Assembly: GCA_947623455.1 (NCBI GenBank)
Contig: OX392527.1
Location: 12,768,001-12,832,000 of the forward strand
Length of the DNA stretch: 64,000 nucleotides
From: Mimachlamys varia
Lineage: Eukaryota; Mollusca; Bivalvia; Pectinida; Pectinidae
Reading direction: 5' to 3'
The notes under the pieces were generated by a model. That model was given only the letters and a program-made list of their open reading frames with translations. It had not been told where the DNA came from and searched no databases. Of the stretch, positions 35,145-46,900 are shown in pieces (the first letter of the stretch is position 1; each line of letters begins with the position of its first letter). A program made the position numbers and the translations under genes.

Positions 35145-35819
35145 CATAAAGTTTGCGAATGTCTTCCTGGGACATATCCATGTCTAGCAAGTACAGTTCA
35201 TCTGCAGCCATTACAAAACCAGTATCGCCAAGGGAACAGCCAATACACAGACTGTTTTCTGATTGGTTGACAAAGCTGTGATTACTGACTACCTCTGTCA
35301 CCGTTTCTGTCCCGAGGGCTGATAGCAGGTGACCATTTTTGTACAAGTTTAACGTGTGATATGGGTTCCATGTGACAGCCAGGTGGCTCCATTTGTTGTA
35401 TAGTATGTGGAAGGTTGTTGACCACTTTTGAGTATGATTAAGCAGGACCAGAGAGCAGAGGACACTGTCAGAATGATTGGTTTCATTGGCACAAACAATG
35501 GCCACACCACTCTCATTTCTAGTCAAATTTCCTCCCATCCTCGTGACAACCAAAGGGGCACTGCTGGCTTCTGACTGGTCACTCTGTATCCTCACCCACA
35601 ATGCCATGGTAAATCCAAAGTAACAATGAGCCACACTACCAAAACAACTCTCACTGGTGATATTAACAACCAGTCCAGAGGTGTTCAGAAGGACAGCTTC
35701 ATTCAGAACACCCTCAGTGAATACCATAGTAATGTTCATATCACTACTCTCCAAGGTAATGTTTTGCAGATCAGGCAGAGTATCATTTTGATCCAATGTA
35801 AAATGAAAAGTCTGGTATT
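35145..35819 (-). CDS. Exon: LamG domain 2
   Basis: The exon is 675 nt (225 codons), phase 1 to phase 1, with acceptor CATTTTCAG|AATACC and donor TTTATG|GTAAGT. It encodes a complete LamG/jelly-roll module: ESCFGSVAHCYFGFTMALW opening strands, KWSHLAVTWNP core strand, TLNLYKNGHLLSA, then DTGFVMAADELYLLD and IRKLYG at the end. Several NxS/T sequons (for example QNITLES, NMNITM, GNLTRN) fit a secreted or extracellular chain. It precedes the lectin domain. Confidence 0.88.
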
Positions 35820-36017
35820 CTGAAAATGTTAATAGAAAATACATGGCATGTCCAGAGGAGATGTGAATGTAATTGTTATTCATTCAGGAAAAAAATAGGA
35901 AATAATTCCAGTTAAAGAAAGTCAAAAATGTTGACATTTGAATGATAATGATATATAAAGTCAGCATTTTTTGTAGATGAATATTGATATAAAGCAATAT
36001 ACCGATTATTAACTCAC

Positions 36018-36137
36018 GTTTCAGGTCACATGTCTTGTTAACAAGACTCGTATCATCATCCCAAGGGTCAAGGTCTATTGTCAACTCTTGTGTCCCGTGA
36101 AACCCAGCAAGCTCATACTCATGGCAGGATTTCAAAA
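36018..36137 (-). CDS. Exon: short fibrinogen-like/Cys-containing linker
   Basis: The exon is 120 nt (40 codons), phase 1 to phase 1, with acceptor TTTTTCCAG|TTTTGAAA and donor CTGAAAC|GTGAGT. The peptide has the pattern SCHEYELAGFHG, then ELTIDLDPWDD, then VNKTCDL. The spacing SC..Y..AG..G....ID.DP......C resembles the first strands of fibrinogen-like domains (SCxEy...G.Y.IDPDG.....V.CD), but the globular remainder is absent. Phases agree on both sides, so I take it as a real exon joining two LamG domains. The fibrinogen comparison is from memory of the motif and is weak. Confidence 0.65.
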
Positions 36138-36309
36138 CTGGAAAAAACATGAACAAAATACACGTCACAAATTAAAACTGGGGGAAAAAAGAACACATGT
36201 AGCATACAACAACTTTAATTATTCAAAATACTTTATGATTGGTGGAAACTAATCCACTGATATAATGGTGGTACATTTTACTTTACTTTGCAAGAACAAT
36301 AAAAACACT

Positions 36310-36600
36310 GGGGCTCACAAAGATAAGTTCCACAAAGTGGTCAAGTGTGACCTTTGACTCTATAACCTTGGTGGAGGACCAGTAAAATTGAATCAGGTAT
36401 AGAAATTCATGTTACCATAGTATTAAGTATTATGTAATTAACATGAACCATATCTGTTTAAGAGTTCAAAGTATATGGTACACAAGTATTTTATTCCCAA
36501 AGGGTCAAAGTCAACGTTTGACCTTTAACCTGGTGTGTGTACCAAGTGTAGCACCTATATTGTGCTGCTACTGTGTGAACTAAATCTGACCAGAGATTTT
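36310..36600. mobile_element. Second copy of the 14,945-15,560 element
   Basis: Shares GGGGCTCACAAAGATA, GTCAAGTGTGACCTTTGACT, AATCAGGTATAGAA, the CCATATCTGT.TA.GAGTT phrase and TTTGACCT..AACCTG. Only one copy of the 50-bp internal block is present. Non-coding, in the intron between 36,137 and 36,714. Confidence 0.6.
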
Positions 36601-36713
36601 GACAGATAAGTTCTGCTCACGGACAGCCACACAGAAAAAATGATTACCCCCCCCTCCCTCCCCTCCCCACACTTACCTACCATAGTAGGGAGGGTTATAA
36701 AGTTACAACTTAC

Positions 36714-37136
36714 CATAAAGCTGTTCAGCTTGTTTAATGGAAGGGAAATGTCGTATTTCATCAATATCAAAAGTCCCAACAGTGCCCACGTGTAGAAAGG
36801 TGACATCATATTGTGGCGGCATACGATCCACAACAAACACAGTCGTCGTGGTAACAGCAAGCTGGTCGTTAACGAACAAGGAGAGCTCGGAGTTAGTGAG
36901 GTCACCATTAATGACCAGGTGTGACCACTTGTAAAGCTTCAGGTAGAAGTGGACGGTGAATTGAATTTTGTCATAAAATACTTCCAGTATATACGTGTCT
37001 GCATACGAGTCATACCAAATCTTCAGTGAGGTCATTTCTGTATCCATGTTTGTTCCAGCAGTGAGGAACACTTGGTTAGACTTCATGTCCATCGGTCTAA
37101 GCCACAGGGACGTGGTAAAGGAGCCACTACATAAGT
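36714..37136 (-). CDS. Exon: main part of LamG domain 1
   Basis: The exon is 423 nt, phase 1 to phase 1, with acceptor GTTCCAG|ACTTATG and donor TTTATG|GTAAGT. It encodes about 141 residues. Visible LamG_3 (concanavalin-like) features are the strand LCSGSFTTSLWLRP, the KWSHLVINGD strand, SLFVNDQLAV and the closing FDIDEIRHF motif with EQLYG. The same succession (C..GFTxSLW, W..V..T, LYVNG, DEFxI) recurs in the other four LamG modules of the gene. Such domains form beta-sandwiches that bind carbohydrate or protein ligands outside the cell. No calcium-site residues can be assigned with confidence. Confidence 0.85.
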
Positions 37137-37316
37137 CTGGAACACACAAATAAAGCATGCTTACAAATGCATCATTCACAGCACAGTGCTGCTTCATCAT
37201 AGTAATATTTCTTTGTTAATGTAGGACACCTTTTAACCCTCAATAGACATTCTTCAACAGCTGCTGTAGTGAAACAATGATAAAACTTAACCTTCCCATT
37301 CAAACTAGGCATTCAA

Positions 37317-40300
37317 TGTTTGTCACACTTACCTGTCCTATAGAGACAGGTGTTAACCTTCAATGTTTGTCACACTTACCTGTCCTATAGAGACAGGTGT
37401 TAACCTTCAATGTTTGTCACACTTACCTGTCCTATAGAGACAGGTGTTAACCTTCAATGTTTGTCACACTTACCTGTGCTCTGGAGACAGGTGTTAACCT
37501 TCAACGTTTGTCACACTTACCTGTCCTATAGAGACAGGTGTTAACCTCCAATGTTTGTCATATTTACCTGTCCTATAGAGACAGGTGTTAACCTTCAATG
37601 TTTGTTACACTTACCTGTCCTATAGAGACAGGTGTTAACCTCCAATATTTGTCATATTTACCTGTCCTATAGAGACAGGTGTTAACCTTCAATGTGTGTC
37701 ATATTTACCTGTCCTATAGAGACAGGTGTTAACCTTCAATGTTTGTTACACTTACCTGTCCTAGAGACAGGTGTTAACCTCCAATGTTTGTCATATTTAC
37801 CTGTCCTAGAGACAGGTGTTGACCTTCAATGTTTGTCACACTTACCTGTGCTCTGGAGACAGGTGTTAACCTTCAACGTTTGTCACACTTACCTGTCTTA
37901 GAGACAGGTGTTAACCTTCAATGTTTGTCATATTTACCTGTCCTAGAGACAGGTGTTGACCTTCAATGCTTGTCACACTTACCTGTCCTATAGAGACAGG
38001 TGCTAACCTTCAATGTTTGTCACACTTACCTGTCCTAGAGACAGGTGTTAACCTTCAATGTTTGTCACACTTACCTGTCCTATAGAGACAGGTGTTAACC
38101 TTCAATGTTTGTCACACTTACCTGTCCTATAGAGACAGGTGTTAATCTTCAATGTTTGTCATATTTACCTGTCCTATAGAGACAATATTTGTCACACTTA
38201 CCTGTCCTAGAGACAGGTGTTAACCTTCAATGATTGTCAAACTTACCTGTCATAGAGACAGGTGTTAACCTTCAATGTTTGTCATATTTACCTGTCCTAT
38301 AGAGACAGGTGTTAACCTTCAATGTGTGTCATATTTACCTGTCCTATAGAGACAGGTGTTAACCTTCAATGTTTGTCATATTTACCTGTCCTATAGAGAC
38401 AGGTGTTGACCTTCAATGTTTGTCACACTTACCTGTCCTTTAGAGACAGGTGTTAACCTTCAATGTTTGTCATATTTACCTGTCCTAGAGACAGGTGTTG
38501 ACCTTCAATGCTTGTCACACTTACCTGTCCTATAGAGACAGGTGTTAACCTTCAATGTTTGTCATATTTACCTGTCCTATAGAGACAGGTGTTAACCTTC
38601 AATGTTTGTCATATTTACCTGTCCTATAGAGACAGGTGTTAACCTTCAATGTTTGTCATATTTACCTGTCCTATAGAGACAGGTGTTGACCTTCAATGTT
38701 TGTCATATTTACCTGTCCTATAGAGACAATATTTGTCACACTTACCTATCCTAGAGACAGGTGTTAACCTTCAATGATTGTCACACTTACCTGTCCTAGA
38801 GACAGGTGTTAACCTTCAATGTTTGTCATATTTACCTGTCCTATAGACAGGTGTTAACCTCCAATGTTTGTCATATTTACCTGTCCTAGAGACAGGTGTT
38901 GACCTTCAATGTTTGTCACACTTACCTGTCCTATAGAGACAGGTGTTAACCTTCAATGTTTGTCATATTTACCTGTCCTAGAGACAGGTGTTGACCTTCA
39001 ATGCTTGTCACACTTACCTGTCCTATAGAGACAGGTGTTAACCTTCAATGTTTGTCATATTTACCTGTCCTATAGAGACAGGTGTTAACCTTCAATGTTT
39101 GTTACACTTACCTGTCCTATAGAGACAGGTGTTAACCTTCAATGTTTGTCATATTTACCTGTCCTATAGAGACAGGTGTTAACCTTCAATGTTTGTCATA
39201 TTTACCTGTCCTATAGAGACAATATTTGTCACACTTACCTGTCCTAGAGACAGGTGTTAACCTTCAATGATTGTCACACTTACCTGTCCTAGAGACAGGT
39301 GTTAACCTTCAATGTTTGTCATATTTACCTGTCCTATAGACAGGTGTTAACCTCCAATGTTTGTTACACTTACCTGTCCTATAGAGACAGGTGTTAACCT
39401 TCAATGTTTGTCATATTTACCTGTCCTATAGAGACAGGTGTTGACCTTCAATGTTTGTCATATTTACCTGTCCTAGAGACAGGTGTTGACCTTCAATGCT
39501 TGTCACACTTACCTGTCCTATAGAGACAGGTGTTAACCTTCAATGTTTGTCATATTTAACTGTCCTAGAGACAGGTGTTGACCTTCAATGATTGTCTCAC
39601 TTACCTGTCCTATAGAGATAATGTTTGCACACTTACCTGTCCCATAGAGACAGGTGTTAACCTTCAATGATTGTCATACTTACCTGTCCTAAAGAGACAA
39701 GTGTTAACCTTAATGTTTGTCATACTTACTTGTCCTTTAGAGACAGGTGTTGACTTTCAATGATTGTCACACTAACCTGTCCTATAGAGACAGGTGTTAA
39801 CCTTCAATGTTTGTTACACTTACCTGTGCTCTGGAGACAGGTGTTAACCTTCAATATTTGTCATACTTACCTGTCCTAGACACAGGTGTTGACCTTCAAT
39901 GATTGTCACACTTACCTGTCCTATAGAGACAGGTGTTAACCTTCAATGTTTGTCCCTTTTACCTGTCCTAGAGACAGGTGTTGACCTTCAATGTTTAACA
40001 CACTTACCTGTCCTAGAGACAGGCGTTAACCTTCAATGATTGTTATATTTACCTGTCCTATAGAGACAGGTGTTAACCTTCAATGATTGTCATATTTACC
40101 TGTCCTATAGAGACAGGTGTTAACCTTCAATGTTTGTTACACTTACCTGTGCTCTGAAGACAGGCGTTAACCTTCAATGTTTGCATACTTACCTGTCCTA
40201 GACACAGGCGTTAACCTTCAATGTTTGTTACACTTACCTGTCCTAGAGACAGGTGTTAACCTTCAATGTTTGTCACACTTACCTGTGCTCTGAAGACAGG

Positions 40301-40645
40301 TGTTAACCTTCAATGTTTGTCATACTTACCTGTCCTAGAGACAGGTGTTAACCTTCAATGTTTGTCATACTTACCTGTCCTAGACACAGGTGTTAACCTT
40401 CAATGTTTGTTACACTTACCTGTGCTCTGAAGACAGGTGTTAACCTTCAATGTTTGTCATACTTACCTGTCCTAGAGACAGGCGTTAACCTTCAATGTTT
40501 GTCATACTTACCTGTCCTAGAGACAGGTGTTGACCTTCAATGATTGTCACACTTACCTGTCCTATAGAGACAGGTGTTAACCTTCAATGCTCTGTTTGTC
40601 ACACTTACCTGTCCTATAGAGACAGGTGTTAACCTTCGATATTAG
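37317..40645. repeat. About 47-bp minisatellite with palindromic core and donor site
   Basis: About 70 copies, 43 to 51 bp, of TTACCTGTCCTATAGAGACA then GGTGTTAACCTTCAATGTTT and GTCACAC. On the minus strand each carries CTGTCTCTATAG GACAG|GTAAGTGTGAC. The exon at 40,655 ends GGGCAG|GTAGGTGTGCTAA, so the unit seems to derive from that donor. The core ACCTGTC...GACAGGT is an inverted repeat. Short deletions of TA in CTATAGAG make several length classes. Confidence 0.94.
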
Positions 40646-40654
40646 CACACCTAC

Positions 40655-40843
40655 CTGCCCTGGTGAAGCAGTGAGGTAGTTGTTCACTAAACATGGCGGG
40701 ACTAAGCCCTGCAGGGTTGTTCACACGTATATAGGTTTGGAACAAAGAGTTCCTCCACAATGTGCTCGCCAGAGAACTGTTCTTCTCCAGGTTTACATTG
40801 GTGCTGGATACATGCAGATTGAAGTCTATCACTTTCTCAATAT
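40655..40843 (-). CDS. Exon: N-terminal part of LamG domain 1
   Basis: The exon is 189 nt, phase 1 to phase 1, with acceptor TATTTCAG|ATATTG and donor GGGCAG|GTAGGT. It encodes about 63 residues starting DIEKVIDFNLHVSS and ending EQLPHCFTRA. The ending lines up with the first cysteine strand before the FTxSLW strand of the other LamG exons in this gene, and its last G joins AC of the next exon to give Asp. It is therefore the first third of a laminin-G/jelly-roll domain split by an intron. The domain call depends on the next exon. Its donor region has been amplified into the 47-bp array on the left. Confidence 0.75.
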
Positions 40844-40942
40844 CTGAAATAGGAGCACATGTTTGCATTAAATCTGCAAGCATCTGGTTTTATGACTTTG
40901 TACTGTACCAATATCAATGTGAAGTTGCTGTACTACTAACAA

Positions 40943-43900
40943 GACTAGGGCTAACAGTTCCCAGTTGTCTCAATCAGTGATAGGGCTAACAGTTCACAGT
41001 TGTCTCAATCAGTAATAGGGCTAACAGTAATAATGCTAATAGTTGACAGTTGTCACAATCAGTAATGGTGCTAATAGTTGACAGTTGTCTCAATCAGTGA
41101 TGGGGATAACAGTTCACAATTGTCTCAATCAGTAATAGGGCTAACAGTAATAGTGCTAATAGTTGACAGTTGTCTCAATCAGTAATGGGGCTAACAGTTC
41201 CCAGTTGTCTCAATCAGTGATGGGGATAACAGTTCACAATTGTCTCAATCAGTAATAGGGCTAACAGTTCACAGATGTCTCAATCAGTAATAGGGCTAAC
41301 AGTTCACAGTTGTCTCAATCAGTGAAGGGGCTAACAGTTCACAATTGTCTAAATCAGTAATAGGGCTAACAGTTCCCAGTTGTCTCAATCAGTGATGGGG
41401 CTAACAGTTCACAGATGTCTCAATCAGTAATAGGGCTAACAGTTCACAATTGTCTCAATCAGTGATGGGGCTAACAGTTCCCAGTTGTCTCAATCAGTGA
41501 TGGGGCTAACAGTTCACAATTGTCTCAATCAGTAATAGGGCTAACAGTAATAATGCTAATAGTTGACAGTTGTCACAATCAGTAATGGTGCTAATAGTTG
41601 ACAGTTGTCTCAATCAGTGATGGGGATAACAGTTCACAATTGTCTCAATCAGTAATAGGGCTAACAGTAATGGTGCTAATAGTTGACAGTTGTCTCAATC
41701 AGTAATAGGGCTAACAGTTCACAGATGTCTCAATCAGTAATAGGGCTAACAGTTCACAGTTGTCTCAATCAGTGAAGGGGCTAACAGTTCACAATTGTCT
41801 AAATCAGTAATAGGGCTAACAGTTCCCAGTTGTCTCAATCAGTGATGGGGCTAACAGTTCACAGATGTCTCAATCAGTAATAGGGCTAACAGTTCACAAT
41901 TGTCTCAATCAGTGATGGGGCTAACAGTTCACAGTTGTCTCAATCAGTGATGGGGCTAACAGTTCACAATTGTCTCAATCAATAATAGGCCTAACAGTTC
42001 CCAGTTGTCCGAATCAATAATAGGGCTAACAGTGACCAGTTGTCTCAATCAGTGATAGGGCTAACAGTAATATTGCTAATACTTGACAGTTGTCCGAATC
42101 AATAATAGGGCTAACAGTGCCCAGTTGTCTCAATCAGTGATGGGGCTAACAGTTCACAATTGTCTCAATCAGTAATAGGGCTAACAGTTCCCAGTTGTCT
42201 CAATCAGTGATGGGGCTAACAGTTCACAGATGTCTCAATCAGTAATAGGGCTAACAGTTCACAATTGTCTCAATCAGTGATGGGGCTAACAGTTCACAGT
42301 TGTCTCGATCAGTGATGGGGCTAACAGTTCACAATTGTCTCAATCAGTAATAGGGCTAACAGTTCCCAGTTGTCTCAATCAGTGATGGGGCTAACAGTTC
42401 CAAGTTGTCTCAATCAGTGATGGGGCTAACAGTTCACAGTTGTCTCAATCAGTAATAGGGCTAACAGTAATAGTGCTAATAGTTGACAGTTGTCCGAATC
42501 AATAATAGGGCTAACAGTGCCCAGTTGTCTCAATCAGTGATGGGGCTAACAGTTCCCAGCTGTCTCAATCAGTGATGGGGCTAAGAGTTCCCAGTTGTCT
42601 CAATCAGTGATGGGGATAACAGTTCACAATTGTCTCAATCAGTAATAGGGCTAACAGTTCCCAGTTGTCTCAATCAGTGATTGGGATAACAGTTCCCAGT
42701 TGTCTCAATCAGTGATAGGGCTAACAGTTCATAGTTGTCTCACTCAGTAATAGGGCTAACAGTAATAGTGCTAATAGTTGACAGTTGTCTCAATGAGCTA
42801 TGGTGCTAATAGTTGACAGTTGTCTCAATCAGTGATAGGGCTAACAGTTCACAATTGTCTCAATCAGTAATAGGGCTAACAGTAATAGTGCTAATAGTTG
42901 ACAGTTGTCACAATGAGCTATGGTGCTAACAGTTCCCAGTTGTCTCAATCAGTGATGGGGATAACAGTTCACAATTGTCTCAATCAGTAATAGGGCTAAC
43001 AGTTCACAGATGTCTCAATCAGTAATAGGGCTAACAGTTCACAGTTGTCTCAATCAGTAATGGGGCTAACAGTTCCCAGTTGTCTCAATCAGTGATGGGG
43101 ATAACAGTTCACAATTGTCTCAATCAGTAATAGGGCTAACAGTTCACAGATGTCTCAATCAGTAATAGGGCTAACAGTTCACAGTTGTCTCAATCAGTGA
43201 AGGGGCTAACAGTTCACAATTGTCTAAATCAGTAATAGGGCTAACAGTTCCCAGTTGTCTCAATCAGTGATGGGGCTAACAGTTCACAGATGTCTCAATC
43301 AGTAATAGGGCTAACAGTTCACAATTGTCTCAATCAGTGATGGGGCTAACAGTTCACAGTTGTCTCAATCAGTGATGGGGCTAACAGTTCACAATTGTCT
43401 CAATCAGTAATAGGGCTAACAGTAATAATGCTAATAGTTGACAGTTGTCACAATCAGTAATGGTGCTAATAGTTGACAGTTGTCTCAATCAGTGATGGGG
43501 ATAACAGTTCACAATTGTCTCAATCAGTAATAGGGCTAACAGTAATAGTGCTAATAGTTGACAGTTGTCACAATCAGTAATGGTGCTAATAGTTGACAGT
43601 TGTCTCAATCAGTGATGGGGCTAACAGTTCACAGTTGTCTCAATCAGTGATGGGGCTAACAGTTCACAATTGTCTCAATCAATAATAGGCCTAACAGTTC
43701 CCAGTTGTCCGAATCAATAATAGGGCTAACAGTGACCAGTTGTCTCAATCAGTGATAAGGCTAACAGTAATAGTGCTAATACTTGACAGTTGTCCGAATC
43801 AATAATAGGGCTAACAGTGCCCAGTTGTCTCAATCAGTGATGGGGCTAACAGTTCCCAGCTGTCTCAATCAGTAATAGGGCTAACAGTAATAGTGCTAAT

Positions 43901-46900
43901 AGTTGACAGTTGTCCGAATCAATAATAGGGCTAACAGTGCCCAGTTGTCTCAATCAGTGATGGGGCTAACAGTTCACAATTGTCTCAATCAGTAATAGGG
44001 CTAACAGTTCCCAGTTGTCTCAATCAGTGATGGGGCTAACAGTTCACAGATGTCTCAATCAGTAATAGGGCTAACAGTTCACAATTGTCTCAATCAGTGA
44101 TGGGGCTAACAGTTCACAATTGTCTCAATCAGTAATAGGGCTAACAGTTCCCAGTTGTCTCAATCAGTGATGGGGCTAACAGTTCACAATTGTCTCAATC
44201 AGTGATGGGGCTAACAGTTCACAGTTGTCTCAATCAGTGATGGGGCTAACAGTTCACAATTGTCTCAATCAATAATAGGCCTAACAGTTCCCAGTTGTCC
44301 GAATCAATAATAGGGCTAACAGTGACCAGTTGTCTCAATCAGTGATAGGGCTAACAGTAATAGTGCTAATACTTGACAGTTGTCCGAATCAATAATAGGG
44401 CTAACAGTGCCCAGTTGTCTCAATCAGTGATGGGGCTAACAGTTCCCAGCTGTCTCAATCAGTAATAGGGCTAACAGTAATAGTGCTAATACTTGACAGT
44501 TGTCCGAATCAATAATAGGGCTAACAGTGCCCAGTTGTCTCAATCAGTGATGGGGCTAACAGTTCCCAGCTGTCTCAATCAGTGATGGGGCTAACAGTTC
44601 CCAGTTGTCTCAATCAGTGATGGGGATAACAGTTCACAATTGTCTCAATCAGTAATAGGGCTAACAGTTCCCAGTTGTCTCAATCAGTGATTGGGATAAC
44701 AGTTCCCAGTTGTCTCAATCAGTGATAGGGCTAACAGTTCATAGTTGTCTCACTCAGTAATAGGGCTAACAGTAATAGTGCTAATAGTTGACAGTTGTCT
44801 CAATGAGCTATGGTGCTAATAGTTGACAGTTGTTCGAATCAATAATAGGGCTAACAGTGCCCAGTTGTCTCAATCAGTAATGGGGCTAACAGTTCCCAGT
44901 TGTCTCAATCAGTGATGGGGCTAACAGTTCCCAGTTGTCTCAATCAGTAATAGGGCTAACAGTTCACAATTGTCTCAATCAATAATAGGGCTAACAGTGC
45001 CCAGTTGTCTCAATCAGTGATGGGGCTAACAGTTCACAATTGTCTCAATCAGTACTAGGGCTAACAGTTCACAGTTGTCTCAATCAGTGATAGGGCTAAC
45101 AGTTCACAGTTGTTTCAATCAGTAATAGGGCTAATGGTTGACAGTTGTCTCAATGAGTTATGGTGCTAATAGTTGACAGTTGTCCGAATCAATAATAAGG
45201 CTAACAGAACCCAGTTGTCTCAATCAGTGATGGGGCTAACAGTTCCCAGTTGTCTCAATCAGTGATGGGGCTTACAGTTCCCAGTTGTCTCAATCAGTAA
45301 TAGGGCTAACAGTTCACAATTGTCTCAATCAGTAATGGGGCTAACAGTTCACAGTTGTCTCAATCAGTGATGGGGCTAACAGTTCCCAGTTGTCTCAATC
45401 AGTGATGGGGCTAACAGTTCCCAGTTGTCTCAATCAGTAATAGGGCTAACAGTTCCCAGTTGTCTCAATCAGTAATGGGGCTAACAGTTCACAGATGTCT
45501 CAATCAGTGATGGGGCTAACAGTTCCCAGTTGTCTAAATCAGTGATGAGGCTAACAGTTCCCAGTTGTCTCAATCAGTGATGGGGCTAACAGTTCACAAT
45601 TGTCTCAATCAGTAATAGGGCTAACAGTTCCCAGTTGTCTCAATCAGTGATGGGGCTAACAGTTCCCAGTTGTCTCAATCAGTAATAGGGCTATCAGTTG
45701 ACAGTTGTCCGAATCAATAATAGGGCTAACAGTTCACAGTTGTCTCAATCAGTGATGGGGCTAACAGTTCACAGTTGTCTCAATCAGTAATAGGGCTAAC
45801 AGTTCCCAGTTGTCTCAATCAGTGATGGGGCTAACAGTTCCCAGTTGTCTCAATCAGTAATAGGGCTATCAGTTGACAGTTGTCCGAATCAATAATAGGG
45901 CTAACAGTTCACAGTTGTCTCAATCAGTGATGGGGCTAACAGTTCACAGTTGTCTCAATCAGTGATGGGGCTAACAGTTCACAATTGTCTCAATCAATAA
46001 TAGGCCTAACAGTTCCCAGTTGTCCGAATCAATAATAGGGCTAACAGTGACCAGTTGTCTCAATCAGTGATAGGGCTAACAGTAATAGTGCTAATACTTG
46101 ACAGTTGTCCGAATCAATAATAGGGCTAACAGTGCCCAGTTGTCTCAATCAGTGATGGGGCTAACAGTTCCCAGCTGTCTCAATCAGTAATAGGGCTAAC
46201 AGTAATAGTGCTAATAGTTGACAGTTGTCCGAATCAATAATAGGGCTAACAGTGCCCAGTTGTCTCAATCAGTGATGGGGCTAACAGTTCACAATTGTCT
46301 CAATCAGTAATAGGGCTAACAGTTCCCAGTTGTCTCAATCAGTGATGGGGCTAACAGTTCACAGATGTCTCAATCAGTAATAGGGCTAACAGTTCACAAT
46401 TGTCTCAATCAGTGATGGGGCTAACAGTTCCCAGTTGTCTCAATCAGTGATTGGGATAACAGTTCCCAGTTGTCTCAATCAGTGATAGGGCTAACAGTTC
46501 ATAGTTGTCTCACTCAGTAATAGGGCTAACAGTTCCCAGTTGTCTCAATCAGTGATGGGGATAACAGTTGACAGTTGTCCGAATCAATAATAGGGCTAAC
46601 AGTTCCCAGTTGTCTCAATCAGTGATGGGGCTAACAGTTCCCAGCTGTCTCAATCAGTGATGGGGCTAACAGTTCCCAGTTGTCTCAATCAGTGATGGGG
46701 ATAACAGTTCACAATTGTCTCAATCAGTAATAGGGCTAACAGTTCCCAGTTGTCTCAATCAGTGATTGGGATAACAGTTCCCAGTTGTCTCAATCAGTGA
46801 TAGGGCTAACAGTTCATAGTTGTCTCACTCAGTAATAGGGCTAACAGTAATAGTGCTAATAGTTGACAGTTGTCTCAATGAGCTATGGTGCTAATAGTTG

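Larger units (their letters stand above)
867..40843 (-). other. Partial polycystin-1/REJ-like receptor gene, 19 exons in window
   Basis: This is one gene read from right to left. Exon order and phases were built by hand from GT-AG borders. The predicted product is a very large extracellular, N-glycosylated receptor stem with LamG, C-type lectin, LamG, PAN-like, WSC, PKD repeat and REJ modules. In the polycystin-1/REJ family this order continues into GAIN/GPS, PLAT and transmembrane segments, which are not in the window and would lie left of base 867. The first exon begins in phase 1, so upstream exons lie beyond the array at 40,943-64,000. LamG repeats together with a lectin domain suggest an invertebrate PKD1-like or egg-jelly-receptor-like paralogue rather than the PKD1 orthologue. 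Ligand and tissue cannot be told. One junction (14,056 to 11,474) is out of phase and needs a missed exon. Confidence 0.85.
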
